Origin: Sphingobacteriaceae bacterium
GTDB taxonomy: Bacteria; Bacteroidota; Bacteroidia; B-17B0; Aurantibacillaceae
Direction: 5' to 3'
Assembly: GCA_016709575.1 (NCBI GenBank)
Contig: JADJMM010000006.1
Location: 1 to 64,000 of the forward strand
DNA: 64,000 nt
Shown here: piece by piece, positions 1-14,692 of the stretch
Position numbering within the stretch: the first letter of the stretch is position 1
Layout of the letters: every line of letters begins with the position of its first letter
Notes under the pieces: model-generated
Told to the model about the DNA's origin: nothing
Database searches by the model: none
What the model saw: only the letters and a program-made list of their open reading frames with translations
Made by a program: the position numbers and the translations under genes

Positions 1-101
1 CGTTTTGAGTAGCTAAATGTTGATGTGTGAGGGTTCGTCCCTAGAGAAAGATTGGTGCAGAAAAGAAAATCAAAAAAAAAATTAAAATATTTTAAAAAAT
101 A

Positions 102-133
102 TTTGGTGGTTGTAAAAATAGTTTATACTTTTG
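102..133 (+). promoter_or_regulatory. rRNA operon promoter (Bacteroidota type)
   Basis: A TTTG box at 102-105 and a TACTTTTG box at 126-133 match the Bacteroidota primary sigma consensus (TTTG at -33, TAnnTTTG at -7) with a 20-bp spacer. An A/T-rich block at 68-101 could act as an UP element. Transcription would start near 138-140, giving a leader of about 265 nt before 16S. Positions 1-101 hold no gene that I can recognise. Confidence 0.75.
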
Positions 134-336
134 CGACCCCAATAACAAGGGAAAGTTGATTGAAATGCTGGGATACTTTAATAACAGACAAGATTAAGAG
201 TCTTGAAATTGAAATTAAAAGTCCTACTTTAAGATATTACGTTCATTGAGAAATTGATTGCCAAAAATGTAGCAGGTAATTTATGCGGAAAGCAGAATTA
301 TCACATGCAATGAAAAGTCGAGAGACTTAAAATTGA

Positions 337-350
337 CCCTTGAGGGATTG
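337..350 (+). other. 5' half of the pre-16S processing stem
   Basis: Bases 337-350 (CCCTTG then AGGGATTG) are complementary to 1933-1950 downstream of 16S (CAATCCCT, a 4-nt bulge, CAAGGG). The paired strands bracket the 16S gene, as expected for the RNase III processing stem of the precursor. The rest of the leader (134-404) has no ORF or other RNA that I recognise. Confidence 0.65.
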
Positions 351-403
351 TGTTTAGACATAATTCATTCCTATTTTTAATGGATAGGGATACAAACTTT
401 TAT

Positions 404-1927
<1,524 letters not shown>

Positions 1928-2114
1928 TGGAGCAATCCCTCTTACAAGGGTGATAATTTTGTATGAAGCATTTAATGCTTGCTATTTTTTGGACAATCAT
2001 GTTTTTACAACAGGAGTTTAAAGTTTTACTTTACCCTGTTTTAAAAGCAAAAATTTGAGAACAAACCCAAACGAGCCAAGTAGGGCTAAAAACTACTGAG
2101 GCGCCGACTAAAAC

Positions 2115-2188
2115 AGTCCCGTAGCTCAGTTGGTTAGAGCACTACACTGATAATGTAGGGGTCAGCGGTTCAAATCCGCTCGGGACTA
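2115..2188 (+). tRNA. tRNA-Ile (GAT)
   Basis: A full cloverleaf folds: a 7-bp acceptor stem (AGTCCCG with CGGGACT), an anticodon stem CTACA/TGTAG with loop CTGATAA giving anticodon GAT, and a T arm AGCGG-TTCAAAT-CCGCT. It lies in the 16S-23S spacer, the standard place for tRNA-Ile, and is transcribed with the rRNAs. CCA is not encoded. Confidence 0.95.
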
Positions 2189-2204
2189 CATTAAAAGAGG
2201 GTTC

Positions 2205-2266
2205 AAGGTTGAAGTTCAAGATTCAGAGAAGTTAAACTTTGAACTTTGAATCTTAAGCTTTGAATA
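2205..2266 (+). repeat. TTCAA/TTGAA-rich imperfect inverted repeat between the spacer tRNAs
   Basis: The tRNA-Ile/tRNA-Ala gap contains repeated TTCAA-type words on one side and TTTGAA-type words on the other (for example AAGATTCA at 2218-2225 against TGAATCTT at 2247-2254). It can fold into an imperfect hairpin. It is not a tRNA, and I know of no function. Confidence 0.45.
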
Positions 2267-2279
2267 TAAACTCGAATTG

Positions 2280-2353
2280 GGGGGATTAGCTCAGCTGGCT
2301 AGAGCACCTGCCTTGCACGCAGGGGGTCAACGGTTCGAATCCGTTATTCTCCA
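2280..2353 (+). tRNA. tRNA-Ala (TGC)
   Basis: The cloverleaf starts with the last G before GGGGATTAGCTCAG. The acceptor GGGGGAT pairs with ATTCTCC using two G-U pairs. The anticodon loop contains TGC, and the T arm is AACGG-TTCGAAT-CCGTT. It is the second tRNA of the 16S-23S spacer, the usual Ile-Ala pair. CCA is not encoded. Confidence 0.95.
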
Positions 2354-2544
2354 CAACATTTTACCTTCGGGTAAACACGTTCATTGACATATTGGAAAAG
2401 ACACGAGGCAAGCTTTTAATAGTTTACTATTAAAGGATTGCTTTATAACAATCAAAACAGATATTTCTCTCATGGTGACATGGAGAAAAGAACACTGGTA
2501 GTAGATGAAATACTCTATTATCAAAGATGCGTAAGCATAACAAA

Positions 2545-5430
<2,886 letters not shown>

Positions 5431-5569
5431 GTTATGGCATCCAAAACAGTTAGAAGTAAGCAGAGAGCAGCAATGCTTTCTGTTTACCGAAAACTTATTG
5501 CCTTGTGTCTTTTTTCATTATGTATTTATTTAAATAAAATATTAGAAACAGAAATGTTTCGATCCCTTT

Positions 5570-5679
5570 ATGGCGTCTATAGCGGCGGGGATCACCTCTT
5601 CCCATTCCGAACAGAGTAGTTAAGCCCGCCTGCGCAGATGGTACTTGGCCTAAAGCCTGGGAGAGTATGTCGATGCCAA
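5570..5679 (+). rRNA. rrf: 5S ribosomal RNA
   Basis: The sequence from TGGCGTCTATAGCGGCGGGG to GTCGATGCCA closes with a terminal stem (TGGCGTC with GATGCCA) and contains the conserved loop region CCCATTCCGAACAG. Length is about 110 nt. It is the last gene of the rRNA operon, about 140 nt after 23S and just before a strong terminator. Confidence 0.93.
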
Positions 5680-5691
5680 TTTTAAAGTCAG

Positions 5692-5717
5692 AAACCCTCG
5701 TAGAAATACGGGGGTTT
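5692..5717 (+). terminator. rRNA operon terminator
   Basis: An 11-bp stem (AAACCCTCGTA with TACGGGGGTTT, one G-U pair) has a GAAA tetraloop and ends in a short T run, 14 nt after 5S. It is a Rho-independent terminator for the rRNA operon. Confidence 0.85.
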
Positions 5718-5913
5718 TGCATTTATAACAGTTTGTGTTTTCTGAATAGACCTAATTATAATTTTGTATTAACGGTAATTGGAGAACTAATATTCTGAAA
5801 ATATGTTTTGTTTTATCTTCCTTACACTGTAAGGAATTTCCATAATAACAGACAACAATTACATAAACGGTTTAAAATTATTACAGGAAACTATAAAATC
5901 AAAATAAGTTTCC

Positions 5914-5921
5914 TAAGTTTG
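5914..5921 (+). promoter_or_regulatory. -7 element (TAAGTTTG) of the TonB receptor gene
   Basis: TAAGTTTG matches the Bacteroidota TAnnTTTG consensus and lies 33 nt before the ATG at 5955. No good -33 TTTG was seen about 20 bp upstream, so only half of the promoter is supported. Confidence 0.45.
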
Positions 5922-5954
5922 CACTCGAATTATTGTGAAATTTGCACCTATAAA

Positions 5955-8326
5955 ATGAAAAAAATATTTCTGTTACTAATTGTCCTTTGTTCTTCTCTGT
6001 ATTCACAAGAGCAACCTACCTCTACGGCAGGCAAGTTCACTATTAGCGGTTACGTTAAAGATGGTGGCGATGGTGAAGCTATTATCGGCGCCATTGTTTA
6101 CAAACAAGGAACACAAATCTCAACTACAACAAATGAATACGGTTTCTATTCACTTACACTTCCCGCTGGTAAACATACAATCGTTACCAGTTATTTAGGT
6201 TACACTAACATTATTTCTGAAATCGACTTATCTAAAAATACAACTCTAAACTTTGAACCTAAAGAACAAGGAAGAGATTTAGCGGAAGTAGAAATTAGTG
6301 CAGAAGCTGCTGACAAAAATATTAAAAGCACCGAAATGAGTGCGACAAAAATTGATATCAAACAAATTCAAAAAATGCCGGCATTATTAGGTGAAGTGGA
6401 TGTAATTAAAACCATTCAACTCTTACCAGGGGTGACGACCGTTGGAGAAGGTGCAAGCGGATTTAATGTGCGCGGCGGAAACATTGATCAAAATTTAGTA
6501 TTAATGGATGAAGCTCCGGTTTATAATTCATCTCACTTGTTCGGTTTCTTCTCTGTATTTAATCCCGATGCCGTTAAAGACGTAAAATTAATCAAAGGTG
6601 GTATCCCTTCTCAATATGGCGGACGAGTTTCTTCTATTCTCGATATTAGAATGAAAGAAGGAAATAGTAAAACCTATGAAGTAAATGGAGGTATTGGCAC
6701 AATCTTTAGCAGACTTTCCATTGAAGCACCAATTAAAAAAGATAAAGCCTCATTTATTATTGCAGGAAGAAGAAGTTATATTGATATACTCTCTAAACCT
6801 TTCTTAAAGAAAAGACAACCGGAACTCAAAGACGCAAAATTTTATTTTTATGATTTAACCGCAAAATTAAATTGGAAAATTAACGATAAGAATACTGTTT
6901 TTGCGCGCGGTTATTTTGGTAAAGATGTTTTTGGAGCAGGCTTCACTTTTAATTGGGGTAACGCTACAACTACAATACGATGGAATAGAGTTATCAATAA
7001 TAAACTTTTCATGAACCTTACTGCATTCTACAGTAATTATGATTACGAGTTAGGATTTAAGCAAGATGGCACCAGTCAAAATTTGAGTGGAAATCGAATA
7101 TTATTAATTACAGTATTAAGCCTGATTTAATTTATTACGCGAATAGTAAAAGTACAATTCGATTTGGCGTACAAGCTTTGTCTTACGATTTTAAACCGGG
7201 TACTGCTAAAGTAACCGACAATAATAATAACACCGTAAATATTGGTCTACAGGATAAAAAAGGAATTGAATACTCGGCATACATTGGTCACGAGTATAAA
7301 ATGCGTCCACGCTTAATTTTTGAATATGGTTTACGCTGGAGCGCTTTCACTTATATCGCCAAAACAATTTATAATTACCGTGATACAATTCCAAACACAG
7401 AGAAACCTCTTGCTTCGGAAGAAAAATACGACAAATGGCATTTTTCTCAAACCTACAACAATGCTGAGCCGCGTTTCGCTGTAAATTATATTATAGACGA
7501 CAAAAGTTCAATTAAAGCGAGCTATAACAGAATGGCACAATACATTCAAATAGTTTCAAATACTGCCGCAAGTACACCATTAGATGTTTATACATCGGCA
7601 ACTAATAATATTAAACCACTTGTTGCCGATCAAGGTGCGATAGGTTATTTCAGAAATTTTAAAGATAATATGTTCGAGACTTCACTAGAAGTGTATTACA
7701 AATACATGCAAAATCAATTAGATTATATTGATAATGCCGATCTTTTGTTAAACAAATATTTAGAAGCTCAATTATTGCAAGGCTTAGGCAGAGCGTATGG
7801 TGCTGAACTATACGTTAGAAAAACGAAAGGCAAATTAACCGGATGGGTGAGTTATACTTATTCTAAAACTGAACGTCTGGTACGAGGTATTAGTAATGAT
7901 GAATGGTTTTTCTCTAAATACGACAGAACTCACATGTTAAACACCGTTGTGACTTACGATTTAAATAAGCGCTTCACGTTTTCAGGAAATTTTGTTTTCC
8001 TAAGTGGAACGCCTGCCACTTTCCCAAATGCAAAACTTCAAATCCAAACTATTAATGTGCCTTATAACACCGAAAATAAAAGAAATAATTACAGAGTTAC
8101 ACCTTATCACCGCCTCGATTTAAGCGCTACGTTTAACCTAACAAGAAACCCAGACGCTAAAAAACATCACGCTTTGGTATTAAGTGTTTATAATGCTTAT
8201 AACAGACGTAATGCTTTCTCGATTTATTTCAGAACAAAAGATGGCAATACCGCACAAACAGAAGTCGTGCGTTATTCAGTAATTGGTACAATTGTGCCGG
8301 CATTAACTTATAATTTTAGATTCTAA
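5955..8326 (+). CDS. TonB-dependent receptor with carboxypeptidase regulatory-like domain (frame broken near 7095)
   Basis: This is an outer-membrane active-transport receptor of about 790 residues. From the ATG at 5955 it has a signal peptide (MKKIFLLLIVLCSSLYSQ), a carboxypeptidase-regulatory-like beta domain (about 27-110), a plug domain (about 130-230, with GFNVRGG and the VLMDEAPVYN segment) and a beta-barrel. The first frame stops at 7130. The continuation (INYSIKPDLIYYANS onward) lies in another frame. One extra A near 7095 (GAATATT to GAAATATT) restores a continuous protein, so a base-call deletion is likely. The upstream in-frame ATG at 5808 is rejected because the signal peptide starts at 5955. 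The DUF4249 lipoprotein gene follows 2 nt later, a recurrent pairing in this phylum. The substrate is unknown. Confidence 0.85.
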
Positions 8327-8328
8327 TC

Positions 8329-9198
8329 ATGAAAAAGTATTTTATAGTTTTAGCATCAATTTTATTATTTGCGTCTTGCGAAGATGTTGTGCAAATAAAA
8401 TTGGATAAAGGTTCTGAACTTGTAGTAATCGACGCCTTCCTAAACGATATGCGCACAACTCAAAAAGTTAGATTAACTACTACCGACGATTATTTTAGTA
8501 GTCAAAACCCACCGGCTATTATTGGGGCTAGCGTTGTTTTGAAAGATTTAACCAATAATATGGTTTACAACTTCTCAGACCAAAATAATGGTGATTATAC
8601 TTTTTCATTAGCAACAACTGATACAATTGGACGCGTTGGTCACGCCTATAAATTGGAAGTTTCATATAATGGCGCTTTGTACACGTCAATTGTTAATCAA
8701 AATCGTCCGGCTAAATTAGATAGTATTAGCGCAACTTATCAAGACGGAACAAGTCTGTTCGCTCCAATTGCCGGCTATTATGCGGTTTTATGGGCACGTG
8801 ATTTGCCAGGACCTGTTTCTGATTATTATTGGATACGATCTTCAAAGAACAATATCCCTTATAGCAAAGCGGATCAAATAAACTTAGCTATTGATGGTAC
8901 TAACGGAAGTGTTCCTGCTAGTGATACGTTATTGTTTACGCCACCTATTATTAATAGTTTAGTGCCTAGAGATGAAGTTTTGGAAATTGGAGATACTTTA
9001 GCTGTTGAAATTCATTCGATCACTAAAGAAACGTATTCGTTCCTAGTTCAGGTTATCAGTCAAACCAATAACTCAGGTTTATTTGCAACTACCCCTGAAA
9101 ATGTTAGAACAAATATTATTTCTCCAGATGGTGCCACTAAAGCTATTGGTTGGTTTGCTATGTCGTCAGTAAAAACCGGAGGAAAACGTATTAAGTAA
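8329..9198 (+). CDS. DUF4249 family outer-membrane lipoprotein
   Basis: The protein has 289 residues. A lipoprotein signal ends in the lipobox LLFASC, and the mature protein starts Cys-Glu-Asp. An N-terminal beta-sandwich-like part (GASVVLKDLTNN) and the late WFAMSSVK segment resemble DUF4249 proteins. These are usually encoded directly after a TonB-dependent receptor, as here, with a 2-nt gap. By analogy with SusD-type partners it may act as a surface accessory of that receptor; this is inference. The C-terminus converges head-to-tail with the minus-strand gene that ends at 9199. Confidence 0.8.
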   Translation: MKKYFIVLASILLFASCEDVVQIKLDKGSELVVIDAFLNDMRTTQKVRLTTTDDYFSSQNPPAIIGASVVLKDLTNNMVYNFSDQNNGDYTFSLATTDTIGRVGHAYKLEVSYNGALYTSIVNQNRPAKLDSISATYQDGTSLFAPIAGYYAVLWARDLPGPVSDYYWIRSSKNNIPYSKADQINLAIDGTNGSVPASDTLLFTPPIINSLVPRDEVLEIGDTLAVEIHSITKETYSFLVQVISQTNNSGLFATTPENVRTNIISPDGATKAIGWFAMSSVKTGGKRIK

Positions 9199-10701
9199 TT
9201 ACCAAGTTAAGATACTCAGTTCAAAAATTCCTATTTCAGAATTACTAGTGTATTTAATTAATTTCTGATTATTTATCTTATACACATTTGGATTATTGTA
9301 TTTGCTCCCTTGAAAAATCAATTTGTTTTCTACACCTTTTAGTCCAACTCTTACATTGTAAAATAAATTTATTCCTGTTTTAATATCACTCTTACAAATA
9401 ATCCATTTCGAATTTTTAATCTCATCAATTCCAAACTGTTTTTCTACATCGGCAATGGGTTGTTTATAAAGAAATTTATCAAATTCACTTATAGATTTTA
9501 ATTCAATCTTCCCATTAATATCTTTTAAATCTGAATTTACTAAGCCGGGAAAAGGAGCGAGGCTATTATGAATTTTCCCCACCATTAATTCAATCCCCAT
9601 TTCTTCTATAGTCACATCAAAAGTAAATCCGCTTTCGTATAAAAACAATAAGGAACCTGGTGTACTCTTATAAATATTACAATACAATTCGTAACCGGTT
9701 TTTGAAGTCTTTTTTAATTCTTTAATCTTCACATGATAGAATGTAGGTGCCGGTAGTTTAATATTTGATTTTACTAGCGGAGAAATAATCGCAATAGGAA
9801 TTGCTTTTAAATCGCGACTCACAATTTCGTTGGTGCCATCTATTTTGATGAAGAAGAAAGTATTCTCCTTATTTAAACCTGTAAACGCAAAGTTTTTGGT
9901 TTCTATATCTAACTGTTGCTTGGTATAGAGATTTCCTACAACTAGCAATTCCTTTTCTTTTGAATCGTAATGAAATGTATTTAAAATATAACTTCTGTCA
10001 TCTCCATTCGCATTTAGTTTAATTCCTTTTGTTATAGTTCCGTTTTTTGAATTTAATTTCAAAATCCACTGACCTTTTCTGTCACCCGATAAAATAGTGA
10101 CATAAATGAAAACAACTTCTGAATCGGCGTAAAAAACATGAGTTGTATTGATATTCCTCTTTTCTAAAGGATATTGCCAGGCTTGTTTGTATTCAAATGG
10201 CTTTTGATTGCTGATAACATCATACTTGGTTAAATAAAATTGTTTCCCTAAACTATCTTCTGAAGTTCTTACTGTGTAAGTTGAATTTTTATAAGTGTAA
10301 ATTTCGTTTTCAAAAGTGGTCAGACTATTAATCTTATTCGATTCAAAATTCTCAACTTTTGCAATTATTCTTAGTGAATCATTAAATCTTAATAAGCTCG
10401 CTAAATTTTTACTATTTACTTTTTGGAAATAAAAATTCAGGTAACCATGTAAAGTGTCGGCTGTAATTTCTAAAAGGTTTTCTGCTTTTTCTTTCCCTAA
10501 GGTATTAGAAACAGAATCCAATTTAGTTAAATCCAAAGAAGCTTTGTATAATTTAAAATTTAATTCATTTTTATCCTGAACAAATCCAAAAACGTAAATA
10601 TTATTTCTGAAAGAAAGTGAATTGGATTTTAATAAAGCACGATTTACACTTTGTCCGAAAACAAAAAAAGGAAAAAAGAATATGAATAAAATTAATCTCA
10701 A
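9199..10701 (-). CDS. Unknown exported protein, 500 residues
   Basis: I do not recognise a family. A clear signal peptide (MRLILFIFFFPFFVFG, cleavage before QSV) is followed by a soluble, beta-rich sequence with many Asn, Lys and Phe residues and no obvious catalytic motif. Segments such as LLVVGNLY and WILKLNSKNG recall propeller-like exported proteins, but this is weak. It is the last gene of a five-gene minus-strand run (EamA, yicC, miaA, MFS, this gene) with 1-nt spacing to the MFS gene, so it is probably co-transcribed. The frame is intact. Confidence 0.7.
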   Translation of the reverse strand: MRLILFIFFFPFFVFGQSVNRALLKSNSLSFRNNIYVFGFVQDKNELNFKLYKASLDLTKLDSVSNTLGKEKAENLLEITADTLHGYLNFYFQKVNSKNLASLLRFNDSLRIIAKVENFESNKINSLTTFENEIYTYKNSTYTVRTSEDSLGKQFYLTKYDVISNQKPFEYKQAWQYPLEKRNINTTHVFYADSEVVFIYVTILSGDRKGQWILKLNSKNGTITKGIKLNANGDDRSYILNTFHYDSKEKELLVVGNLYTKQQLDIETKNFAFTGLNKENTFFFIKIDGTNEIVSRDLKAIPIAIISPLVKSNIKLPAPTFYHVKIKELKKTSKTGYELYCNIYKSTPGSLLFLYESGFTFDVTIEEMGIELMVGKIHNSLAPFPGLVNSDLKDINGKIELKSISEFDKFLYKQPIADVEKQFGIDEIKNSKWIICKSDIKTGINLFYNVRVGLKGVENKLIFQGSKYNNPNVYKINNQKLIKYTSNSEIGIFELSILTW

Positions 10702-10702
10702 A

Positions 10703-11950
10703 CTAATCTATTAAGCCTTGTTTCTCGCGTTTAATGTAATCTAATATAAGAACATAATACATAATTACACCAAATGCATATAAAGCAGAAGTAATCAGGA
10801 ATATGTTTACAAATTCAAAACCTCTTCCAAACATAATCTTCACCATAAAACCACTAATTACCCAACTGCCACTCCAAATAGCAGAAGTTAGCGCACTTGT
10901 AATTTCCCTATTGTTTTTCCCAACATAATTTAAAACAACTTCAGTTGTCATTGGTCCCGCCATGTTCATTAATGGTTGACGAAGTAAATAACAAGCAATG
11001 GCAATGTAAACAGCAATCGTATATTGACTATAAAATTGAGTTGTTGCTAAAGCTACTAAAGAAATAACAGCTAAAGATTGTGTTGTCGGTATTGCAATTT
11101 TGTAACCAACGTATTGTTTTACTTTCGGCACCATCATTGCACCGTAAGCTACTAAAACTGCGGCAATGGAACTTATGACAGAAAAACCACCTTTATCTAA
11201 ATGATGAACCTTATCAAAGAATAAACTAATGAAAGGAATAGTTAATCCAGCTCCTGTCGCAATAATTAAAGTGGGAATTAAGCCTTTAAAAATTAATTTC
11301 CAGTTTGTCGGCGGTGGCGGTAAACCGGGAATCGCTTTTATAGGCTCATCCATTTTCTCTATAAATTTTGTTTTGATTAAAAAATAAACGCCTCCAAATC
11401 CCATTATAGAAAAAATAATCAGAATTGCTTTTTCATTAAAAAGAGTTGGATTAATTCCGTCGAGTATAGCAATAACAACACCGCTTAATATTCCCGCAAA
11501 ACTCCAAGTGCTGTAACTTAAAGAGATTCCTGCTGTTTGATTCTCTTTTGATGAGTTGCGTAAAATAAATGGGGCGACAGGTATTTGCATAAATGTAAAA
11601 GAGGCTCCCCAAAGTAAAAGCGAAGTAAGAATAAGCCACTTTATTTTTAAAGCGATTGCAAATACAATAACCAAACCAAAAAATGGAACAAATATAGATG
11701 ACAAATAAAATAACGGCGCTAAACGTTTTTCTTTTATTAATTTTCCGAAAGGCAAAGCGAGAATAAATACGCCTAAAAAACGAAAGGTAATGTATAAGGC
11801 AATGTCTTCATCACTAAAACCTTCACGGGTCATGTACAAAGGCAAGATGTTCATGAAAGTTGCATTCACCAGTTGAATAAAAAACTCGGCGTACACTACA
11901 TTAAGTACTTGCGTTTCGAGTTTTTTATAATCGTTTAGAAATGCGAACAT
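10703..11950 (-). CDS. MFS transporter
   Basis: The protein has 415 residues and about 12 hydrophobic helices, with the cytoplasmic central loop near residues 195-215 (MDEPIKAIPGLPPPPTNW). The N-terminal half has the usual MFS pattern, including a short basic loop (GKLIKEKRL) after the second helix. There is no soluble domain. It lies 1 nt from miaA and 1 nt from the unknown exported protein, so all three are likely in one operon. The substrate cannot be inferred. An efflux-type role is possible but unsupported. Confidence 0.8.
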   Translation of the reverse strand: MFAFLNDYKKLETQVLNVVYAEFFIQLVNATFMNILPLYMTREGFSDEDIALYITFRFLGVFILALPFGKLIKEKRLAPLFYLSSIFVPFFGLVIVFAIALKIKWLILTSLLLWGASFTFMQIPVAPFILRNSSKENQTAGISLSYSTWSFAGILSGVVIAILDGINPTLFNEKAILIIFSIMGFGGVYFLIKTKFIEKMDEPIKAIPGLPPPPTNWKLIFKGLIPTLIIATGAGLTIPFISLFFDKVHHLDKGGFSVISSIAAVLVAYGAMMVPKVKQYVGYKIAIPTTQSLAVISLVALATTQFYSQYTIAVYIAIACYLLRQPLMNMAGPMTTEVVLNYVGKNNREITSALTSAIWSGSWVISGFMVKIMFGRGFEFVNIFLITSALYAFGVIMYYVLILDYIKREKQGLID

Positions 11951-11951
11951 A

Positions 11952-12868
11952 TTACGAGTTCTGTAAAATTATTTCGATGTAAGCTTTTATTTTATCCGAA
12001 TCATCGGGACCAAATGTTTCGTATGTATCCTGATTATTAAACCAGGTGAGTTGGCGTTTGGCGTAATTCCGTGTTTTTTGTTTTATTAAATCAATAGCGG
12101 CTTGTAAATCTAATTCTCCTGAAAAATGCGAGAACAATTCTTTATACCCAACCGTATTTAGTGCGTTTAAATTTTTATTGGGATAAAGAGCTTTAGCTTC
12201 TTCAACTAAACCTTCACTAATCATATTATCCACACGTTTGTTAATTCGCTCGTATAGTTTTTCTCTATCCGTGTTGATTAGAATTTTTATGGCTTCGAAG
12301 TTTCTTTCTTTTTTATTCTGACTTAAAAAAGAAGAGTAGGGTTTTCCTGTTTCCAAACAAACTTCTAAAGCGCGTTGTAAACGTTGAGGATTATTAATAT
12401 CAACGGTATTGTAATAATCAGGATCTAAACTTTGAATTTGTTCTTGTAACCACGTTAATCCTTTTTCTTCGTATTGTTTTCTTACTTTTTCTTTTGTGGC
12501 ATCAGAAACATTTTCAAATTCATCAACACCGTATAAAACAGCATTAATATATAAACCGGAACCTCCGACTAAAAAAACGATTTGATGGTCTTTAAATAAT
12601 TCATTCAATGCTTTAATAGTATCTCTTTCAAAATCACCAATGCTATAATTATCGTGAATGCTTAAGGAATCAATAAATAAATGTTCTGCTTCTTTTAATT
12701 CTTGGGTGTTGGTTTAGCAGTGCCAATCGACATTTCTTTATAGAATTGTCTTGAATCGGCCGATAGAATTTTTGTAGAAAAGTGTTTTGCTAAATTAATA
12801 GCTAATGCTGTTTTTCCAACGCCGGTAGGCCCTGCAATAACAACAAGGTATTTTTGATTGGGATTCAA
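11952..12868 (-). CDS. miaA: tRNA dimethylallyltransferase MiaA (frame broken near 12704)
   Basis: This enzyme adds the dimethylallyl group to A37 of tRNAs that read UNN codons. The N-terminus holds the P-loop GPTGVGKT, then DSRQFY and the IGTAKPT segment. The larger part holds GGSGLYINAVLYG and the C-terminal AKRQLTWFNNQ motif typical of MiaA. The two parts are in different frames. Adding one C in the CCC run near 12704 joins them (TAKPTPQELKEAEHL). Restored length is about 305 residues, normal for the family. The proposed start is a TTG at 12868, which follows the stop of yicC almost directly. An essential-type tRNA gene is more likely hit by a sequence error than inactivated. Confidence 0.88.
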
Positions 12869-12870
12869 AA

Positions 12871-13740
12871 TTAAAGTACGTTGCTGGTCTGTTCTTTTAT
12901 TTTTTCCAATTCATCCTTCATTAACACAACTAATTTCTGCATTTCAGCATGATTAGCCTTTGAACCAATGGTATTAATCTCTCTTCCAATTTCTTGTGCA
13001 ATAAAATTAAGTTTTCTTCCGCCTGAAGGTTCTTTCATGGTAGTTAAGAAATAATCTAAGTGTGTTTTTAAACGCACTTTCTCTTCATTAATATCTAATT
13101 TCTCAATGTAATAGATCAATTCCTGTTCGAAACGATTGTTGTCAATTTTATCAGCACCAATTACTTCATTTAGATTTCCTTTAATGCGGTCTTTGATTCC
13201 TGCAATCCGACTTTTATCTAAATCAATTATTTTATCAAGACAAGTTTGAATAACCCCTAAATGATCCGAAAAATCTTTTTCAATGGATTTCCCTTCCTGT
13301 AATCTGAATTTATTTAAAGCATCAACAGCTTCCGTAATAACAGTTTTAATTTCTTTCCATTCGTTTTCATCCGGTTCTCTGCGTTCTGATTTTAAAACGT
13401 CCGGCATTTTTAATATTTGATATAAAACATCATTAGCAGGTTCGTTTAATTCTGAAGCTAATTGTTTTATTTTTCTTTGATATTCTTTAGCTAAATCAGA
13501 ATTAATTTCAACAGGCGTCTCAACAGTCTTACTTTCTACATAAATAGATAAATCAACTTTACCGCGTTCTAATAAACGTGTAATCTCGCTACGTAGTTCT
13601 AATTCATTTTCACGGTACGAATTAGATAACCGTAAACTCAAATCCATTCCTTTACTGTTTAACGAACGTATTTCCACATTTACAGTACGTTTTTCAAATT
13701 CTTTTGTGGCTTTACCGAAGCCGGTCATTGATTTTAACAT
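12871..13740 (-). CDS. yicC: YicC/YloC family endoribonuclease
   Basis: The protein has 289 residues, starts with the family hallmark MLKSMTGFGKA and continues with VEIRSLNSKGMDLSLRLS. The C-terminal DUF1732 part includes FIAQEIGREINTIGSKA. YicC proteins are endoribonucleases; in E. coli YicC acts on small RNAs. The gene sits 2 nt before miaA and 10 nt after the EamA gene, on the same strand. In many Bacteroidota yicC is followed by gmk, which is not the case here. Confidence 0.92.
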   Translation of the reverse strand: MLKSMTGFGKATKEFEKRTVNVEIRSLNSKGMDLSLRLSNSYRENELELRSEITRLLERGKVDLSIYVESKTVETPVEINSDLAKEYQRKIKQLASELNEPANDVLYQILKMPDVLKSERREPDENEWKEIKTVITEAVDALNKFRLQEGKSIEKDFSDHLGVIQTCLDKIIDLDKSRIAGIKDRIKGNLNEVIGADKIDNNRFEQELIYYIEKLDINEEKVRLKTHLDYFLTTMKEPSGGRKLNFIAQEIGREINTIGSKANHAEMQKLVVLMKDELEKIKEQTSNVL

Positions 13741-13750
13741 TGTATTAATT

Positions 13751-14641
13751 TTAATTCTTTGTTTTTGTTTTCATGCTTACCAAATATACTCCTACAATAA
13801 TAAAAACTGCAGATAATACTTTGGTTGGGGTTAAAGTATCTTTTCCTAAAAAATACAGCAAATAATGTTGCTAAAAAGGCTGGGTATAAATGTACATACT
13901 CACTACCGAAGGACTTAAGTCTTTTAAAGCATAAGTATTGAGAAGGTAAGCTAAAAAAGTAGTCGCTACAACCACAAATCCAACACCTAAGTAAATATCA
14001 CTACTCCAATTTTGCCACACTGTGTTTTTTAAATCATTGAATCCAACGGGTAACATATAACAAAAGCCAAATAGAAATATCCATTTCATTACCGTTACTG
14101 TTTGATATTTTTGCATGTAAGGTTTTGCCATTACAACAAACACTGCCCAAGAGGAAGCATTTATTAATGTCATTAAATCGCCCGTCAACGTTTCACTTCC
14201 AAATTCAAAATTACCTTTAAATAAAAGCAGAGTTACTGCGCCTATAATCCCTAGTGACAAACCGCCAATTTTTAAAATAGTGATACGTTCTTTAAAAACA
14301 ATCAGCGTAAAAAGGATTACCATAATTGGATTAGAAATCATGATAATGGCGGAGTTAATAGGTTTTGTCAGGCTTAACCCATAAATAAAAAATACTTGAT
14401 TCAAAAAAACACCAAATAAAGCAAGAATGGCCATTTTTTTTAAATCGCCTTTGTGTAATTTTTCTTTTTTGATGAAAAGAGATAAAATCCAGAATAATAA
14501 ACCGGCTCCGGCAATGCGTAATAGCACTAAAGCTAATGGTCCAATATGATTTGGCATTAAATCTTTAGCAATAGAGTAATTTAATGCGTAAATTACCTGA
14601 GCGGCAAATAATGAAATATGAGCTTTTAAAGCGTTACTCAC
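13751..14641 (-). CDS. EamA/DMT family transporter (frame broken near 13875)
   Basis: This drug/metabolite-transporter-type permease of about 296 residues has ten hydrophobic helices in two EamA repeats (an early YALNYSIAKDL segment and a second repeat from about residue 150). The first frame stops after SMYIYTQPF. The next frame continues LATLFAVFLGKDTLTP and ends at a stop at 13751. One extra base in the A run at 13873-13877 (T run on the coding strand) joins them. The start is the GTG at 14641. It is the first gene of the minus-strand operon and is divergent from the BtuF-like gene. The substrate is unknown. Confidence 0.85.
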
Positions 14642-14692
14642 GGGTAATGCAAAGATGCACGAAAAATTTGGATATTTGCTACCGAACTAATT

